From Phytohabitans suffuscus (GTDB lineage: Bacteria > Actinomycetota > Actinomycetes > Mycobacteriales > Micromonosporaceae), in the NCBI RefSeq assembly GCF_011764565.1, contig NZ_AP022871.1:5704320-5768319 (forward strand): a stretch of 64,000 nucleotides of DNA. Reading direction: 5' to 3'. Within the stretch, counting starts at the first letter, position 1. Each line of letters begins with the position of its first letter. Shown here one piece after another: positions 48,943-58,250 of the stretch. A model generated the notes under the pieces. The model was not told where the DNA came from. It worked only from the letters and a program-made list of their open reading frames with translations, and did not search any database. Made by a program: the position numbers and the translations under genes.

Positions 48943-51768
48943 ATGATCGAGACGCGTTATGCTCCGTCGCTGATCGGGCGGCAGCGCCATCTCGATCGCA
49001 CGCGGGAGTGGGTCACCACCCTCGCCAAGGGTCAAGGCCGCGCGGTACTGGTCGAAGGCGAGCCGGGAATCGGCAAGTCCTCCCTTATGCGGGCCGCCGC
49101 CGACGACGCCAAGACGGCCGGCTGCCAGGTCTTCTGGGCCACCTGTGACGAGCTCAGCCAGGCGTTCCCGCTCCTGCCCCTGCTGGACGCCCTCGAGTCC
49201 GCTCCGGTCCAGCTCGCCTCCGCCGAGATCGCCGAGCTGCTCCGCGTCGAGTCCTCCTCCCCGGGCAACGGCGTCGACCAGGTCGCGGCCGCGACCGAGC
49301 GCCTGCTCTCGCTGGTCGACGAGCTGTGCACCGGAGCGCCCGTCCTGCTCGTCGTCGACGACCTGCAGTGGGCCGACCCGGCGACCGTGCAGACCCTGGG
49401 CCGCCTGATCCGCACCGTGCACCAGCTGCCCCTGCTGCTGGCGGGCGTGATGCGGCCGGTGCCGATCCGCGAAGACCTCAAGGCGCTGAGCCGCTCCGTG
49501 CGCACGGCCGACCGGCTGCGGCTGCACAGCCTCTCCGACGCCGAGGTCGCCCGCCTGGTGGAGAAGGCGGCCGGCGGCCGGCCCGGTCCGCGGCTGCTGC
49601 AGCTCGCGGCCGGCGCCGCGGGCAACCCGCTGTACGTCACGGAGCTGGTCGACGCGCTGGCCCGCGGCGGTGCCCTGACCGCGGCCGACGGCCTGGTCGA
49701 GGCGACCGGCACGCGCACGCCCGGGTCGCTGGCGGCGGCCATCGCCGACCGGGTCGAGTTCCTTTCCGCCCCCGGGCGCGGCCTGCTGCGGGCGGCCGCC
49801 CTGCTCGGCGTCGACTTCTCGGTCACCGAGCTGGCCATGGTCTCCGGCCAGGGCGTCGGCGAGCTGATGCCGGTGCTCGACGAGGCGATCCTCGCCGGCG
49901 TGCTCCGGGAGAACGACTTCGCGCTGGCCTTCCGGCACCCGCTGATCCGCGCCGCGCTGTACGAGGAGATGCCCGCCGCCGTCCGCGCCGCCTGGCACCG
50001 CGACGCCGCCCGCGCCCTGGCCCGGGGCGGTGCGCCGGCCGAGCGGGTCGCCCGGCAGCTGCTGCCCGCCTTCCAGGGCGACGCCTCCGCGGGCGTGGCC
50101 GACGAGTGGATGGTGCAGTGGCTGGTCGACACCGGCCAGCGGCTCGTGGCCCGCGCGCCGGACGCCGCGATCCCGCTGCTGCGCCGGGCCGTCGCCGCGA
50201 TCCCCGCCGGTGTGGCCCCGCACGACCTGCTGGCCTGCCGGCTCGCCGACGCGCTCTTCAAGTCCGGCGACGCGGCCAGCGCGGCCGAGGTGGCCACCGG
50301 CGCGTTGGAGTACGTGACCCGCCCGGCGCACACCGTCGACCTGCACTGGACCCTCACCCAGTGCCGCACCGTCGAGGGCCGGGCCGAAGAGGCCCTCGAC
50401 GCGCTGGAGCGCGCCCTCGAGGCGCCCCTTCCCGGCACCCGGCACCGGCTGATGGTGCTCAAGGCCCGCACGCTCTGCATGCTCGGCCGGGTCGACACGG
50501 CCGGCCAGGTCGCCGAGGCCGCGCTCCGCGAGGCCACGGAGGTGGGCGACCGCTGGGCGATCGGGTGGGCGCTGGGCACGCTCGTCGTGGTGCACGGCAT
50601 GCGCGGCGAGTCCGCGCAGGCGCTCCCGCTCTGCGAGCGGGCCCTCGGCGTGGCCGAGACCGAGCCGGGCCTGGCCGACCTGCGGGTGGGTCTCCAGCTC
50701 AACCAGGCTTCCGCCCTGGCCAACCTGGACCGGTACGACGACGCCATCCCCGCCGCCGTGCAGGCCCGGCAGATGGCCGACGAGGTCGGCAACCTGGTCC
50801 GGCTGGCGCAGGCCCAGAGCGTGCTGGGTGAGCTGCTCTTCGAAGCGGGCCGGTGGGACGACGCGCTGGCCGAGGTCGACGTGTTGTCGAAGGTGCCGAA
50901 GGCGCCGTCCACCGAGTGCCTGGAGCTGGGCATCGCCGCCAAGATCCGGCTGCACCGGGCCGACCCGGCCGCCGCCCGCCACCTGACCGAGGCCGAGCAG
51001 CACGCGGCCCGCCTCAGTGGCCTGGTCATCTGCACGTTGGCGCTGGCCAGGAGCCTTGAGCGGGAGCAGTCCGGATCGGCGCGGGAAGCGCTGACCGTGC
51101 TCATGGACGGGCTGCTCGACACCGAGGAGATGGAAGAGTCGGCCGGCCTGCTCGCCGAGGCCACCCGCCTGGCGATCGAGGTGCGCGACGACCGGACCGC
51201 CGCGACGCTGGTCGAGCGGGCCGAGTCCATGGCGGGCGACTCCGACGTGCCCCACCACCTGGCGATCGCACCGCACTGCCGGGGTCTGGCCGACCGCGAC
51301 CCGGAGCTGCTCCTGGCCGCCGCCACGCACTACGAGGCCGCTGGGCGCCCGCTCCCCCGGGCGCAGGCACTGGAGGCGGCCGGCGCGGCCCTCGCCGAGC
51401 GGGGCGACCTCGGCGGCGCCCGCACCCACTTCACCAGCGCGTACGCGATCTACAGCGAGCTGGGCGCGGAGTGGGACCTGGCCCGCACGCAGGCGAAGTT
51501 CCGGTCGTACGGCATCCGTCGCGGCCCGCACGCGCGGCACCGCCGGGCCGACAGCGGCTGGAGCAGCCTCACCCCGACCGAGATGAAGGTCGCCGGGCTC
51601 GTGGCCGAGGGCATGTCCAACCCGCAGATCGCGGCGCACCTCTTCCTGAGCCGGCGCACCGTGCAGACCCACGTCTCGCACATCCTCGCCAAGCTCCAGC
51701 TGCACTCGCGCACCGAGATCGCGCGCGAGGCGAGCCTGCGGGGTGCCGGCGTCGAGCAGGGGTCCTGA
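48943..51768 (+). CDS. LAL-type LuxR family regulator (AAA/STAND ATPase)
   Basis: A 941-residue protein. The N-terminal ATPase has Walker A VEGEPGIGKSSLMRA and Walker B VLLVVDDLQWAD. A long alpha-helical TPR-like middle follows. The C-terminal LuxR HTH is LTPTEMKVAGLVAEGMSNPQ then LSRRTVQTHVSHILAKLQ. These large ATP-binding regulators often control antibiotic or sugar genes; the target is not visible here. The ATG overlaps the TGA of a 76-codon open frame (48716-48946) as ATGA, but that frame has weak coding character. The gap 48066-48942 otherwise holds the 37-residue peptide gene and palindromes. Confidence 0.9.
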   Translation: MIETRYAPSLIGRQRHLDRTREWVTTLAKGQGRAVLVEGEPGIGKSSLMRAAADDAKTAGCQVFWATCDELSQAFPLLPLLDALESAPVQLASAEIAELLRVESSSPGNGVDQVAAATERLLSLVDELCTGAPVLLVVDDLQWADPATVQTLGRLIRTVHQLPLLLAGVMRPVPIREDLKALSRSVRTADRLRLHSLSDAEVARLVEKAAGGRPGPRLLQLAAGAAGNPLYVTELVDALARGGALTAADGLVEATGTRTPGSLAAAIADRVEFLSAPGRGLLRAAALLGVDFSVTELAMVSGQGVGELMPVLDEAILAGVLRENDFALAFRHPLIRAALYEEMPAAVRAAWHRDAARALARGGAPAERVARQLLPAFQGDASAGVADEWMVQWLVDTGQRLVARAPDAAIPLLRRAVAAIPAGVAPHDLLACRLADALFKSGDAASAAEVATGALEYVTRPAHTVDLHWTLTQCRTVEGRAEEALDALERALEAPLPGTRHRLMVLKARTLCMLGRVDTAGQVAEAALREATEVGDRWAIGWALGTLVVVHGMRGESAQALPLCERALGVAETEPGLADLRVGLQLNQASALANLDRYDDAIPAAVQARQMADEVGNLVRLAQAQSVLGELLFEAGRWDDALAEVDVLSKVPKAPSTECLELGIAAKIRLHRADPAAARHLTEAEQHAARLSGLVICTLALARSLEREQSGSAREALTVLMDGLLDTEEMEESAGLLAEATRLAIEVRDDRTAATLVERAESMAGDSDVPHHLAIAPHCRGLADRDPELLLAAATHYEAAGRPLPRAQALEAAGAALAERGDLGGARTHFTSAYAIYSELGAEWDLARTQAKFRSYGIRRGPHARHRRADSGWSSLTPTEMKVAGLVAEGMSNPQIAAHLFLSRRTVQTHVSHILAKLQLHSRTEIAREASLRGAGVEQGS

Positions 51769-51896
51769 TCGCTACGCTCCGTGATGGCGATGGCTGAACC
51801 AAGGGCGTCTTAACGAGCGTTTTGCACCTTCATCGAGGTTAACGGCGCGGAAACACGCTGCGCTTCGCAAATGCTCCGAGCAAATTGCACAAAAAG

Positions 51897-51948
51897 CGAT
51901 CCTGGCATTCCCGCGGCGACATTCGGCCGGGAGGGAATGCCAGGATCG
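51897..51948 (-). terminator. Intrinsic terminator for the minus-strand small gene
   Basis: CGATCCTGGCATTCCC (51897-51912) pairs perfectly with GGGAATGCCAGGATCG (51933-51948). Read on the minus strand the stem is followed by CTTTTTGTG, a T tract, 10 bases after the small gene's stop. Confidence 0.8.
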
Positions 51949-51958
51949 ACGAGTGCGA

Positions 51959-52213
51959 TCAACTCGGCTGGCGCTGGTGGGGAATGCGGGCCCGCGGCAC
52001 CTCGATCAGCTCGTCGATGTTGAAGGGGCCGCCCATCGTCGTGCGGTGCTGCTGCATGTGCGCCCGCAGCCCGGCTTCCCAGATGGCCTGCTCGACCTCC
52101 GGCGGTGCGATCCACCGGTGGGAGTTGTCGCTGTAGTGCAGGTCTTCGTCGCCACGATGCATCACGCTCACGTACCGAGCTTCGTCGCGCCGGACCGGCG
52201 AGAGATCCGCCAC
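51959..52213 (-). CDS. Small protein of unknown function
   Basis: Up to 84 residues from a GTG at 52213; an internal ATG at 52162 (MHRGDEDLHYSDNSHRW) is an alternative. It is rich in charged and aromatic residues, with RWIAPPEVEQAIWEAGLRAH and FNIDELIEVPR, and does not look like frame noise. The strong terminator right after its stop supports a real transcript. No domain recognised. Confidence 0.5.
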   Translation of the reverse strand: MADLSPVRRDEARYVSVMHRGDEDLHYSDNSHRWIAPPEVEQAIWEAGLRAHMQQHRTTMGGPFNIDELIEVPRARIPHQRQPS

Positions 52214-52270
52214 CTCAACGACATTCGAGCGCGCCGTACGCCAGGCTGACAGTTATCAAGTATCCGCAGG

Positions 52271-52474
52271 TCAGGCCACGGGTGCGCAGCTCTCGACGCG
52301 GCGCGGCTCGACCCGGTCGGCGAGCCGGCGGAGGGTCGCGGCGGCGAGCTGGCGCATCGAGTCTCCTCGCTGCCCCGGTGGTCGCTCGGGCCTCGTGCGG
52401 GCGTCGGGGCGGGCGGAGAGCACGTGGTGCCTGGTGGCCCTGTCCGCCATGATCATCGCGCTTGGATCGAACAT
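52271..52474 (-). CDS. Small protein coupled to the LacI regulator gene
   Basis: A 67-residue protein beginning MFDPSAMIMADRATRHHVLS and ending with an Arg/Ala-rich helix MRQLAAATLRRLADRVE. Its ATG shares a base with the TGA of the LacI gene (TGATG), so translation is coupled. No known family. Confidence 0.5.
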   Translation of the reverse strand: MFDPSAMIMADRATRHHVLSARPDARTRPERPPGQRGDSMRQLAAATLRRLADRVEPRRVESCAPVA

Positions 52475-53529
52475 CAGTTGCTCCCTGCGGGTGCGGGGCC
52501 GGTCGAGGCCCGGACGACGAGTTCGGTCGGGAGGACGACGCGGCGGTCGGCCGGGTCGTCCGGCGGGTCGAGCAGCAGCCGCCCGGCGATGCGGCCCCGC
52601 TCGAGGGCCGGCTGCCGGACGGTGGTCATGTGGGCCTGCGCGGCGTCGGGGATGTCGTCGAACCCGATCACCGAGACGTCGCGGCCGGGCCGCAGGTCGC
52701 GGGCGGCGAGCGCGTCCAGCACGCCGAGGGCGAGCAGGTCGGTCGTGGCCACCACCGCGGTCGGCCGGGGTGAGCGGTCCAGCGCGTGCGCCGCGGCGGC
52801 CGCGCCGTGCTCCCGGCTGTTGCCGGCGGCGCTGATCGTGATCACGTCGGACCAGGGCAGGCCGGCGGCGGCGAACGCGTCGCGGTAGCCGGTCAGCCGC
52901 TCGCGGCTCACGTACGACCCCAGGCCCTCGACGGACGGCACGCTGACCTCGCCGGTGCGGCGGTCGGGGGAGATGTAGTCGGCGACGATCGCGATCCGGC
53001 GGTGGCCGAGCCGCATGAGGTGCTCGCCGGCGGCGCGGGTGGAGGCGATCTCGTCGATGCCGACGAAGAGCGAGCCGAAGTGGTCGGAGTTGACCACCGG
53101 GATGCCGCGCGCCCAGGCCGCCTCCATCGCCTTGTACCACCCCGGGACGCAGTAGACGACGAAGCCGTCGACCGCCGCGTTGCGCACCGCTTCGAGCGCG
53201 CCCTCGTCGTCGTCGCGAAGCGGCACGAGCAGCAGCCCGGTGCGATTGTCTTCGGCCACCTCGGCGAGGCCGCGCAGGAACTGCACCGCGTACGGATCGG
53301 TGAAGGCGATCGACAGCGCGGTCGTGAACAGCACCCCGATCGCGCCGGCCCGGCCGCTGCGCAGCGAGCGGGCGGTCGGGTTGGGGCCCGAGTAGCCCAG
53401 CTCGCGGGCCGCGTCGAGGATCTTCTCGCGCAGCTCGGGGGAGAGCTGGTCGGGCCGGCTGTACGCGTTCGAAACCGTGCTGCGCGAGACACCGACCCGG
53501 TCGGCGACGGTCTGCAACGTGGGTTTCAT
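52474..53529 (-). CDS. LacI family transcriptional regulator
   Basis: A 351-residue repressor. The N-terminal HTH is TLQTVADRVGVSRSTVSNAYSRP and the hinge helix region GPNPTARSLRSGRAGAIGV. The periplasmic-binding-like effector domain follows, with VSVIGFDDIPDAAQAHMTTVRQP near the end. Two LacI-type operators lie in front of its start (53545-53575), so it is probably autoregulated. The ligand is likely a sugar or nucleoside but no transport genes are adjacent. Confidence 0.92.
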   Translation of the reverse strand: MKPTLQTVADRVGVSRSTVSNAYSRPDQLSPELREKILDAARELGYSGPNPTARSLRSGRAGAIGVLFTTALSIAFTDPYAVQFLRGLAEVAEDNRTGLLLVPLRDDDEGALEAVRNAAVDGFVVYCVPGWYKAMEAAWARGIPVVNSDHFGSLFVGIDEIASTRAAGEHLMRLGHRRIAIVADYISPDRRTGEVSVPSVEGLGSYVSRERLTGYRDAFAAAGLPWSDVITISAAGNSREHGAAAAAHALDRSPRPTAVVATTDLLALGVLDALAARDLRPGRDVSVIGFDDIPDAAQAHMTTVRQPALERGRIAGRLLLDPPDDPADRRVVLPTELVVRASTGPAPAGSN

Positions 53530-53543
53530 GCCCGGAGGCCCTT

Positions 53544-53576
53544 CTGTATCGATCCAGAGCTTCTAAATCGATACAG
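53544..53576. promoter_or_regulatory. Twin LacI-type operators
   Basis: CTGTATCGAT (53544-53553) and ATCGATACAG (53567-53576) are perfect inverted arms. Each also forms part of a 12-bp LacI-like site with central CG: TGTATCGATCCA (53545-53556) and TAAATCGATACA (53564-53575), consensus TGTATCGATACA. They lie 15-46 bases upstream of the LacI start and overlap the 3' end of the preceding minus-strand gene. Confidence 0.75.
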
Positions 53577-54195
53577 TACTCCTCGCCGCCGAAACCGCAA
53601 CCCCCGTGTCGACCCGGTCCGCGGCCCGCGTCGAGGAGTGCTGCGGCAGCCGGTTGGTCAGCGCGACGAGGACGAGCACGACCACGCCCACGGCGATCCG
53701 GCGGCGCCGACGGCGCGCGTCGCACGCGTGCCACCAGGCCACCGCCGCCTCGGCCAGCGGCCCGGCCTGCGGGCGCTGGGTGGGGTCGAGGTGCGGTGCC
53801 AGCTTCAGCGCGATGCTCGACGAGACCCGGCGCGGCGGGGGTGGCGGCGGCGGGTCGATCGAGCCGCTGGACCAGACCTGCACCTCGACCGGCCACGCCT
53901 CGTCCAGGGAATCCAGGGGCAGCAGGTCAGGCGCCCGCCAGCTGTCGGCCCGGCGGGTGAAGGCGCGCCGCAGGTACACGTCGACGGCGTCCGCCTGGTG
54001 CAGCCGGCGCCGCAGCCGCAGCCAGCCCCACCGGGCCGCGACGTCGGTGAGCACGTCCGGGTACAGGTAGTCGGCGTCCTGCTCCGTGCCGACCACGCGC
54101 GCGGCGTCCCGCCGGAGCGCGTCGAGGTGGTGCTCGACGAACTCGACGTACTCCGGCGGCGGCTCCCACGAGATGCGCGGCAACAGTCGGGGCAT
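53563..54195 (-). CDS. Sigma-region-2-like protein with C-terminal membrane anchor
   Basis: A 210-residue protein. The first half (EFVEHHLDALRRDAARVVG, DVLTDVAARWGWLR, AVDVYLRRAFTRRADSWR) resembles region 2 of ECF sigma factors, but no region 4 follows. Then come a seven-Pro linker, an Arg cluster and one membrane helix IAVGVVVLVLVALT with a short outer tail. It may be a degenerate sigma factor or a membrane-held adaptor. Its stop overlaps one of the LacI operators. Function unknown. Confidence 0.5.
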   Translation of the reverse strand: MPRLLPRISWEPPPEYVEFVEHHLDALRRDAARVVGTEQDADYLYPDVLTDVAARWGWLRLRRRLHQADAVDVYLRRAFTRRADSWRAPDLLPLDSLDEAWPVEVQVWSSGSIDPPPPPPPRRVSSSIALKLAPHLDPTQRPQAGPLAEAAVAWWHACDARRRRRRIAVGVVVLVLVALTNRLPQHSSTRAADRVDTGVAVSAARSTVSI

Positions 54196-54314
54196 CGTGC
54201 CCTCCCAAGGCCAGTCGCCTTATGGTCCCGCCTGCCGCCGGGGATGCCAAGCTCTGTATCGGTCGAGATGGCTGTCGCTGGGAGGGGTGTCGGTGAGTGC
54301 GTACCGGTGAGGGG

Positions 54315-54506
54315 TCAGCTGACGGACGGCTCCGCGGGCATCGACATCGGCTCGCCCGTATTCGGGTCGTAGCAGAGGTAGCGGCCGTTCGCGTGGATCC
54401 AGCCCCAGATGTCGTCGAGCGTGAGTGGCAGCCCGCAGTGCGCGCAGGTGGCCTCCGCCGGTGCGGTGGCCGCCGGTGGTGTCACTGAGGGTGTCCCGTC
54501 CGTCAC
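54315..54506 (-). CDS. Small zinc-ribbon-like protein
   Basis: A 63-residue protein starting at a GTG with GGAGGG 7-12 bases upstream. A disordered Thr/Ala/Pro-rich start is followed by CAHCGLPLTLDDIWGWIHAN and GRYLCYDP, giving three Cys and a His that may bind zinc. A TTG start at 54521 is possible. Unknown function. Confidence 0.6.
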   Translation of the reverse strand: MTDGTPSVTPPAATAPAEATCAHCGLPLTLDDIWGWIHANGRYLCYDPNTGEPMSMPAEPSVS

Positions 54507-54973
54507 TGCATTTCCCTCCAAGTCAGTGCCTCTGAGCAGGGCGTCCGTTCATCTTGCGACATGGAGGCAACCCCTGCATCCGCTGGTACGCCCTCCATGT
54601 GATCAATGATTCGAGCCGGCTGGCAAGTCCGGTACGTTGACCGGGTGACCGCCGGGTCGGCCGAGTGCCACGACGGCATGGGACTCCCGGCTCTTCCTTG
54701 ATCACATAGCGGGCCCGCCACCGTGGGCGGCGCGCGGGACCTCGGCACGGAACCCGCGCGCGGGCAGTCCGATGTGGACGGCGCTGGGGCGGGCGGGCTG
54801 GGTGTGATCTACGGCCAACCCTGATGTACGGAGCCGGCTCGCGGGGTCAGAATGGGGCGCCGATCCGAGACCCGGACCGCCCTCTGGTGCGCTATCTTTG
54901 TCGGCTGAGTACAACAAAAGGGCAGCACAAGCTGCCCCTCACGTCGGCAATTATAGAGCACGAGGGAGCCGCA
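54507..54973. other. Gene-free gap before helD
   Basis: No gene is supported. It contains a TATCTT -10 candidate near 54892 and a 7-bp stem-loop GGGCAGC-ACAA-GCTGCCC (54920-54937) in the predicted 5' leader of helD. I see no rifamycin-associated element (GGGGCTTGCGGCAAGGCCC type). Confidence 0.5.
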
Positions 54974-57315
54974 TTGTCAAGCAACTCCGCGGAGATTTCC
55001 CACGAGCAGGGGTACGTCTCGGCTCTCTACCGGCGTTTGGACGGGATGCGCGAGCAGTCCGCACGCCGCCTCGGGGCGCTGCTGCGCCAGACCGGTGGGA
55101 CCCCCAGGCCAGGACCGAGCGGGACAGCGGCGTCGCGCTGTACACCGACCAGGTCGCCCAGTACGGCGCGGTCGAGGCGGGCCTGTGCTTCGGGCGCCTC
55201 GACTTCGAGGAAGGCGGCGACGACGGCGGCGACGACGGCGGCGGCAGCGACGGCGGCGACGGCCCGCGCTACGTCGGCCGGATCGGGATCTTCGACGAGG
55301 AGCACGACCACCGCTCGCTCCTGGTCGACTGGCGGGCGCCGGCGGCCCGGCCGTTCTACCTGGCGACCGCCGCCTCCCCGGACGGCGTACGGCGCCGGCG
55401 GCACATCCGCACCCGCCGCCGCACCGTGGTCGCGCTGGACGACGAGGTGCTCGACCTGGAGGCGGCCCGCGAGTCCGTCCACGAAGGACTGACCGGCGAG
55501 GCGGCGCTGCTCTCCGCGCTGTCGGCGAGCCGCACCGGCCGGATGCGGGACATCGTCGAGACCATCCAGGCCGAGCAGGACCGGATCATCCGGGCACCGC
55601 TCGACGGCGTGCTGGTGGTGCAGGGCGGGCCGGGCACCGGAAAGACGGCGGTGGCGCTGCACCGGGCGGCCTACCTACTCTACACGCACCGCCGCGAGCT
55701 GTCCACCCGCGCGGTGCTGATCGTCGGGCCCAACGAGACGTTCCTGCGGTACATCGGCCAGGTGCTCCCGTCGCTCGCGGAGACCGGGGTGCTGCTCGGC
55801 ACGCTGGGCGACCTCTTCCCCGGGGTGATCGCGCGGCGCCAGGAGCCGGCCGCCGTGGCCGAGATCAAGGGGCGCCCGGTGATGGCCGAGGTGCTCGCCG
55901 CGGCCGTACGCGACCGGCAGCGGCTGCCCGACGAGCCGCTGCCGATCACCCTCGAGACGGCGGCGCAGGGCGAGACGCTGTACCTGCGGCCGGCGACCGT
56001 GCGCGCGGCCCGGGAGCGGGCGCGGCGGTCGGACCGGCCGCACAACCTGGCGCGGGCCATCTTCGACACGGAGATCGTGCACGCGCTCGCCACCCAGCTC
56101 GCCGAGACGATCGGCACCGACCCGTACGCGGACGACCCGCTGGGCGGCGACGACGCGCCCGGCGACGGGTTCCTGTTCGACGAGTCCGACCTCGCCGAGA
56201 TCCGCCGCGAGCTGCGCAAGGAGCCGGAGGTGCTGGGCACGCTCGACTGGCTGTGGCCGATCCTGACGCCGCAGCAGCTGGTGGCCGGCCTCTTCGCGTC
56301 CGGCAAGCGCCTCGACGCGGCCGCCGGGCTGCTGACCGGGAGCGAGCGCGCCGCGCTCCGCAGGGACCCCGCCGGCGGGTTCACGCCGGCCGACGTGCCC
56401 CTGCTGGACGAGGCCGCCGAGCTGCTCGGTGAAGACGAGGCGAGCAAGGCGGCGCTGGCCGAGCGGCTGCGGCAGGCCCGCGTCGCGTACGCGGAAGGTG
56501 CCCTGGAGATCGCCCGCGGGTCGGTGTCGATCGACGCGGAGGACGAGGTGGAAAACGAGATCCTCTCCGCGACCGACATCATCGGCGCGAGCGAGCTGGC
56601 CGAGCGGCACGAGGACGGCGACCGGCTGACCGCGGCGCAGCGGGCCGCCGCCGACCGCACCTGGGCGTTCGGGCACGTGATCGTTGACGAGGCGCAGGAG
56701 CTGTCGCCGATGGCCTGGCGGCTGCTGATGCGGCGCTGCCCGAGCCGCTCGATGACCGTGGTCGGCGACGTGGCGCAGACCGGTGACCTGGCCGGCACCT
56801 CGTCGTGGGACGGGATCTTCGCGCCGTACGTGGCGGACCGCTGGCGGCTCGCCGAGCTGAAGGTCAACTACCGCACGCCGGCGGAGATCATGGCGGTGGC
56901 GGCCGAGGTGCTGGCCCGTATCGACCCGGCGCTGGAGGCCCCTCGCTCGGTGCGGCAGACCGGTGTCGAGCCGTGGACCCGCCCGCTGGACGTGGCGCAG
57001 CTGCCCAAGGTCGTGATCGACGAGGCCGCCGAGGTGGGCGACGGCCGGCTCGGCGTGATCGTGCCGGCCGGCCGCCTGGCCGAGCTGGGGGCGCCGATCG
57101 CCGACGCGGTGCCCGACGTGGTGCTCGGCGCCGAGCCCGACCTGGAGAAGCGCGTCGCGGTGCTGACCGTCCGCCAGGCCAAGGGTCTGGAGTTCGACGC
57201 GGTGGTGGTGGTCGACCCCGACGCGATCGTCGCCGAGTCTCCGCGCGGCCAGAACGACCTCTACGTCGCCCTCACCAGGGCGACGCAGCGTCTCGGGGTC
57301 CTGGAAGCGTCGTAA
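54974..57315 (+). CDS. HelD-like SF1 helicase / RNA polymerase recycling factor (one-base frameshift)
   Basis: About 780 residues. The N-terminal coiled-coil region (EISHEQGYVSALYRRLDGMR) enters the RNA polymerase secondary channel in studied HelD proteins. The helicase core has Walker A VVQGGPGTGKTAVALHRAAY, Walker B HVIVDEAQELSPMAWRLL, motif III TVVGDVAQTGD and motif VI YVALTRATQRL. The frame breaks at the C run 55101-55105: RQTGGTP should continue QARTERDSGVALYTDQV in the next frame, one base missing. The TTG start (54974) is backed by GAGGGAG. HelD frees stalled polymerase; a HelR-type role in rifamycin resistance is possible but not shown. Confidence 0.88.
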
Positions 57316-58231
57316 GGGCGCCGACCAGCAGGTCCCAGAAACGGGGGACGTCGAGCGCGAGCGCGACCTGGGCGTTGGGCGCCGCCCCGGTGCGCCGGTG
57401 CAGGTCGACCACCGTGGCACCGCGGGTGTGCGCCCCGGTCAGCTCGACCGCGACCGGGGCGTCCACGCAGCGCACCATGCCGGGAGCGATCACCCGGGCC
57501 ACCGCGATCGGGTCGTGCAGCGGCGGCTCGGGCAGGCCGAAGACGCGCTCGTAGGTCGAGCCGAAGAAGGTCATCAGCTCGACGCAGACCTCCGCGAGCG
57601 GCGTGTCCAGCGCCCGGATGCGGGCCACCACCTCCGGCGTGACCAGGGCCTGGTGGGTCACGTTCAGGCCGATCATGGTGACCGGCAGGCCGGAGTGGAA
57701 CACGATGTCGGCGGCCTCCGGGTCGACGAAGATGTTGAACTCCCCGTACGGCGTGATGTTGCCGCGCCCGGTCGAGCCGCCCATCAGCACGATCTCGCGG
57801 ATCCTGGGCCGGACCGAGGGGTGGTCGCGCAGCAGCGTGGCGATGTTCGTGAGCGGACCGGTGGGCACGAGGGTCACCGGTTCCGGGTGGTCGAGCAGCA
57901 GCCGCCGCATGAGCGCCACCGCGTGCTCGCCGGCCAGCGGCACGCTCGGCTCGCCGAACGCCGGCCCGTCCAGCCCGCTCTCACCGTGGATGTCGTCCGC
58001 GATCCGCAGCTTCGCCACCAGCGGCCGGTCGCAGCCCGCCGCCACCGGTACCCCGGAGATGCCCGCCACCGTGCACACCCGGCGCGCGTTCAGGGTCGCC
58101 TTGTCCAGGGTCGTGTTGCCGGCGACCGTGGTGATCGCCAGCAGATCGAGGTGGGGGTCGGCGGCGGCCAGCATGATAGCCAGCGCGTCGTCGTGCCCGG
58201 GGTCGCAGTCGAGGATCATCGGGATAGCCAC
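57272..58231 (-). CDS. Inosine-uridine-preferring nucleoside hydrolase
   Basis: A 319-residue enzyme that cleaves ribonucleosides into base and ribose. The calcium and ribose site is MILDCDPGHDDALAIML at the N-terminus; VPTGPLTNIATLL, IVLMGGS, EFNIFVDPEAADIVF and EPPLHDPIAV follow. The GTG at 58231 is used; ATG at 58219 is possible. Its last 44 bases overlap the 3' end of the convergent helD gene. It is divergent from the flavoprotein gene with only 19 bases between starts. Confidence 0.9.
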   Translation of the reverse strand: MAIPMILDCDPGHDDALAIMLAAADPHLDLLAITTVAGNTTLDKATLNARRVCTVAGISGVPVAAGCDRPLVAKLRIADDIHGESGLDGPAFGEPSVPLAGEHAVALMRRLLLDHPEPVTLVPTGPLTNIATLLRDHPSVRPRIREIVLMGGSTGRGNITPYGEFNIFVDPEAADIVFHSGLPVTMIGLNVTHQALVTPEVVARIRALDTPLAEVCVELMTFFGSTYERVFGLPEPPLHDPIAVARVIAPGMVRCVDAPVAVELTGAHTRGATVVDLHRRTGAAPNAQVALALDVPRFWDLLVGALTTLPGPRDAASPW

Positions 58232-58250
58232 GGTGGCTATTGTGCGCGGG

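Noticed and set aside
48716..48946. 76-codon frame ending ATGA with the LuxR start
   Set aside because: Composition is Arg/Ser-rich and irregular, no ribosome site; it covers promoter-like and palindromic sequence.
54974..57315. Calling the helicase HelR (rifamycin resistance)
   Set aside because: No rifamycin-associated element upstream and no distinguishing sequence feature that I can verify.
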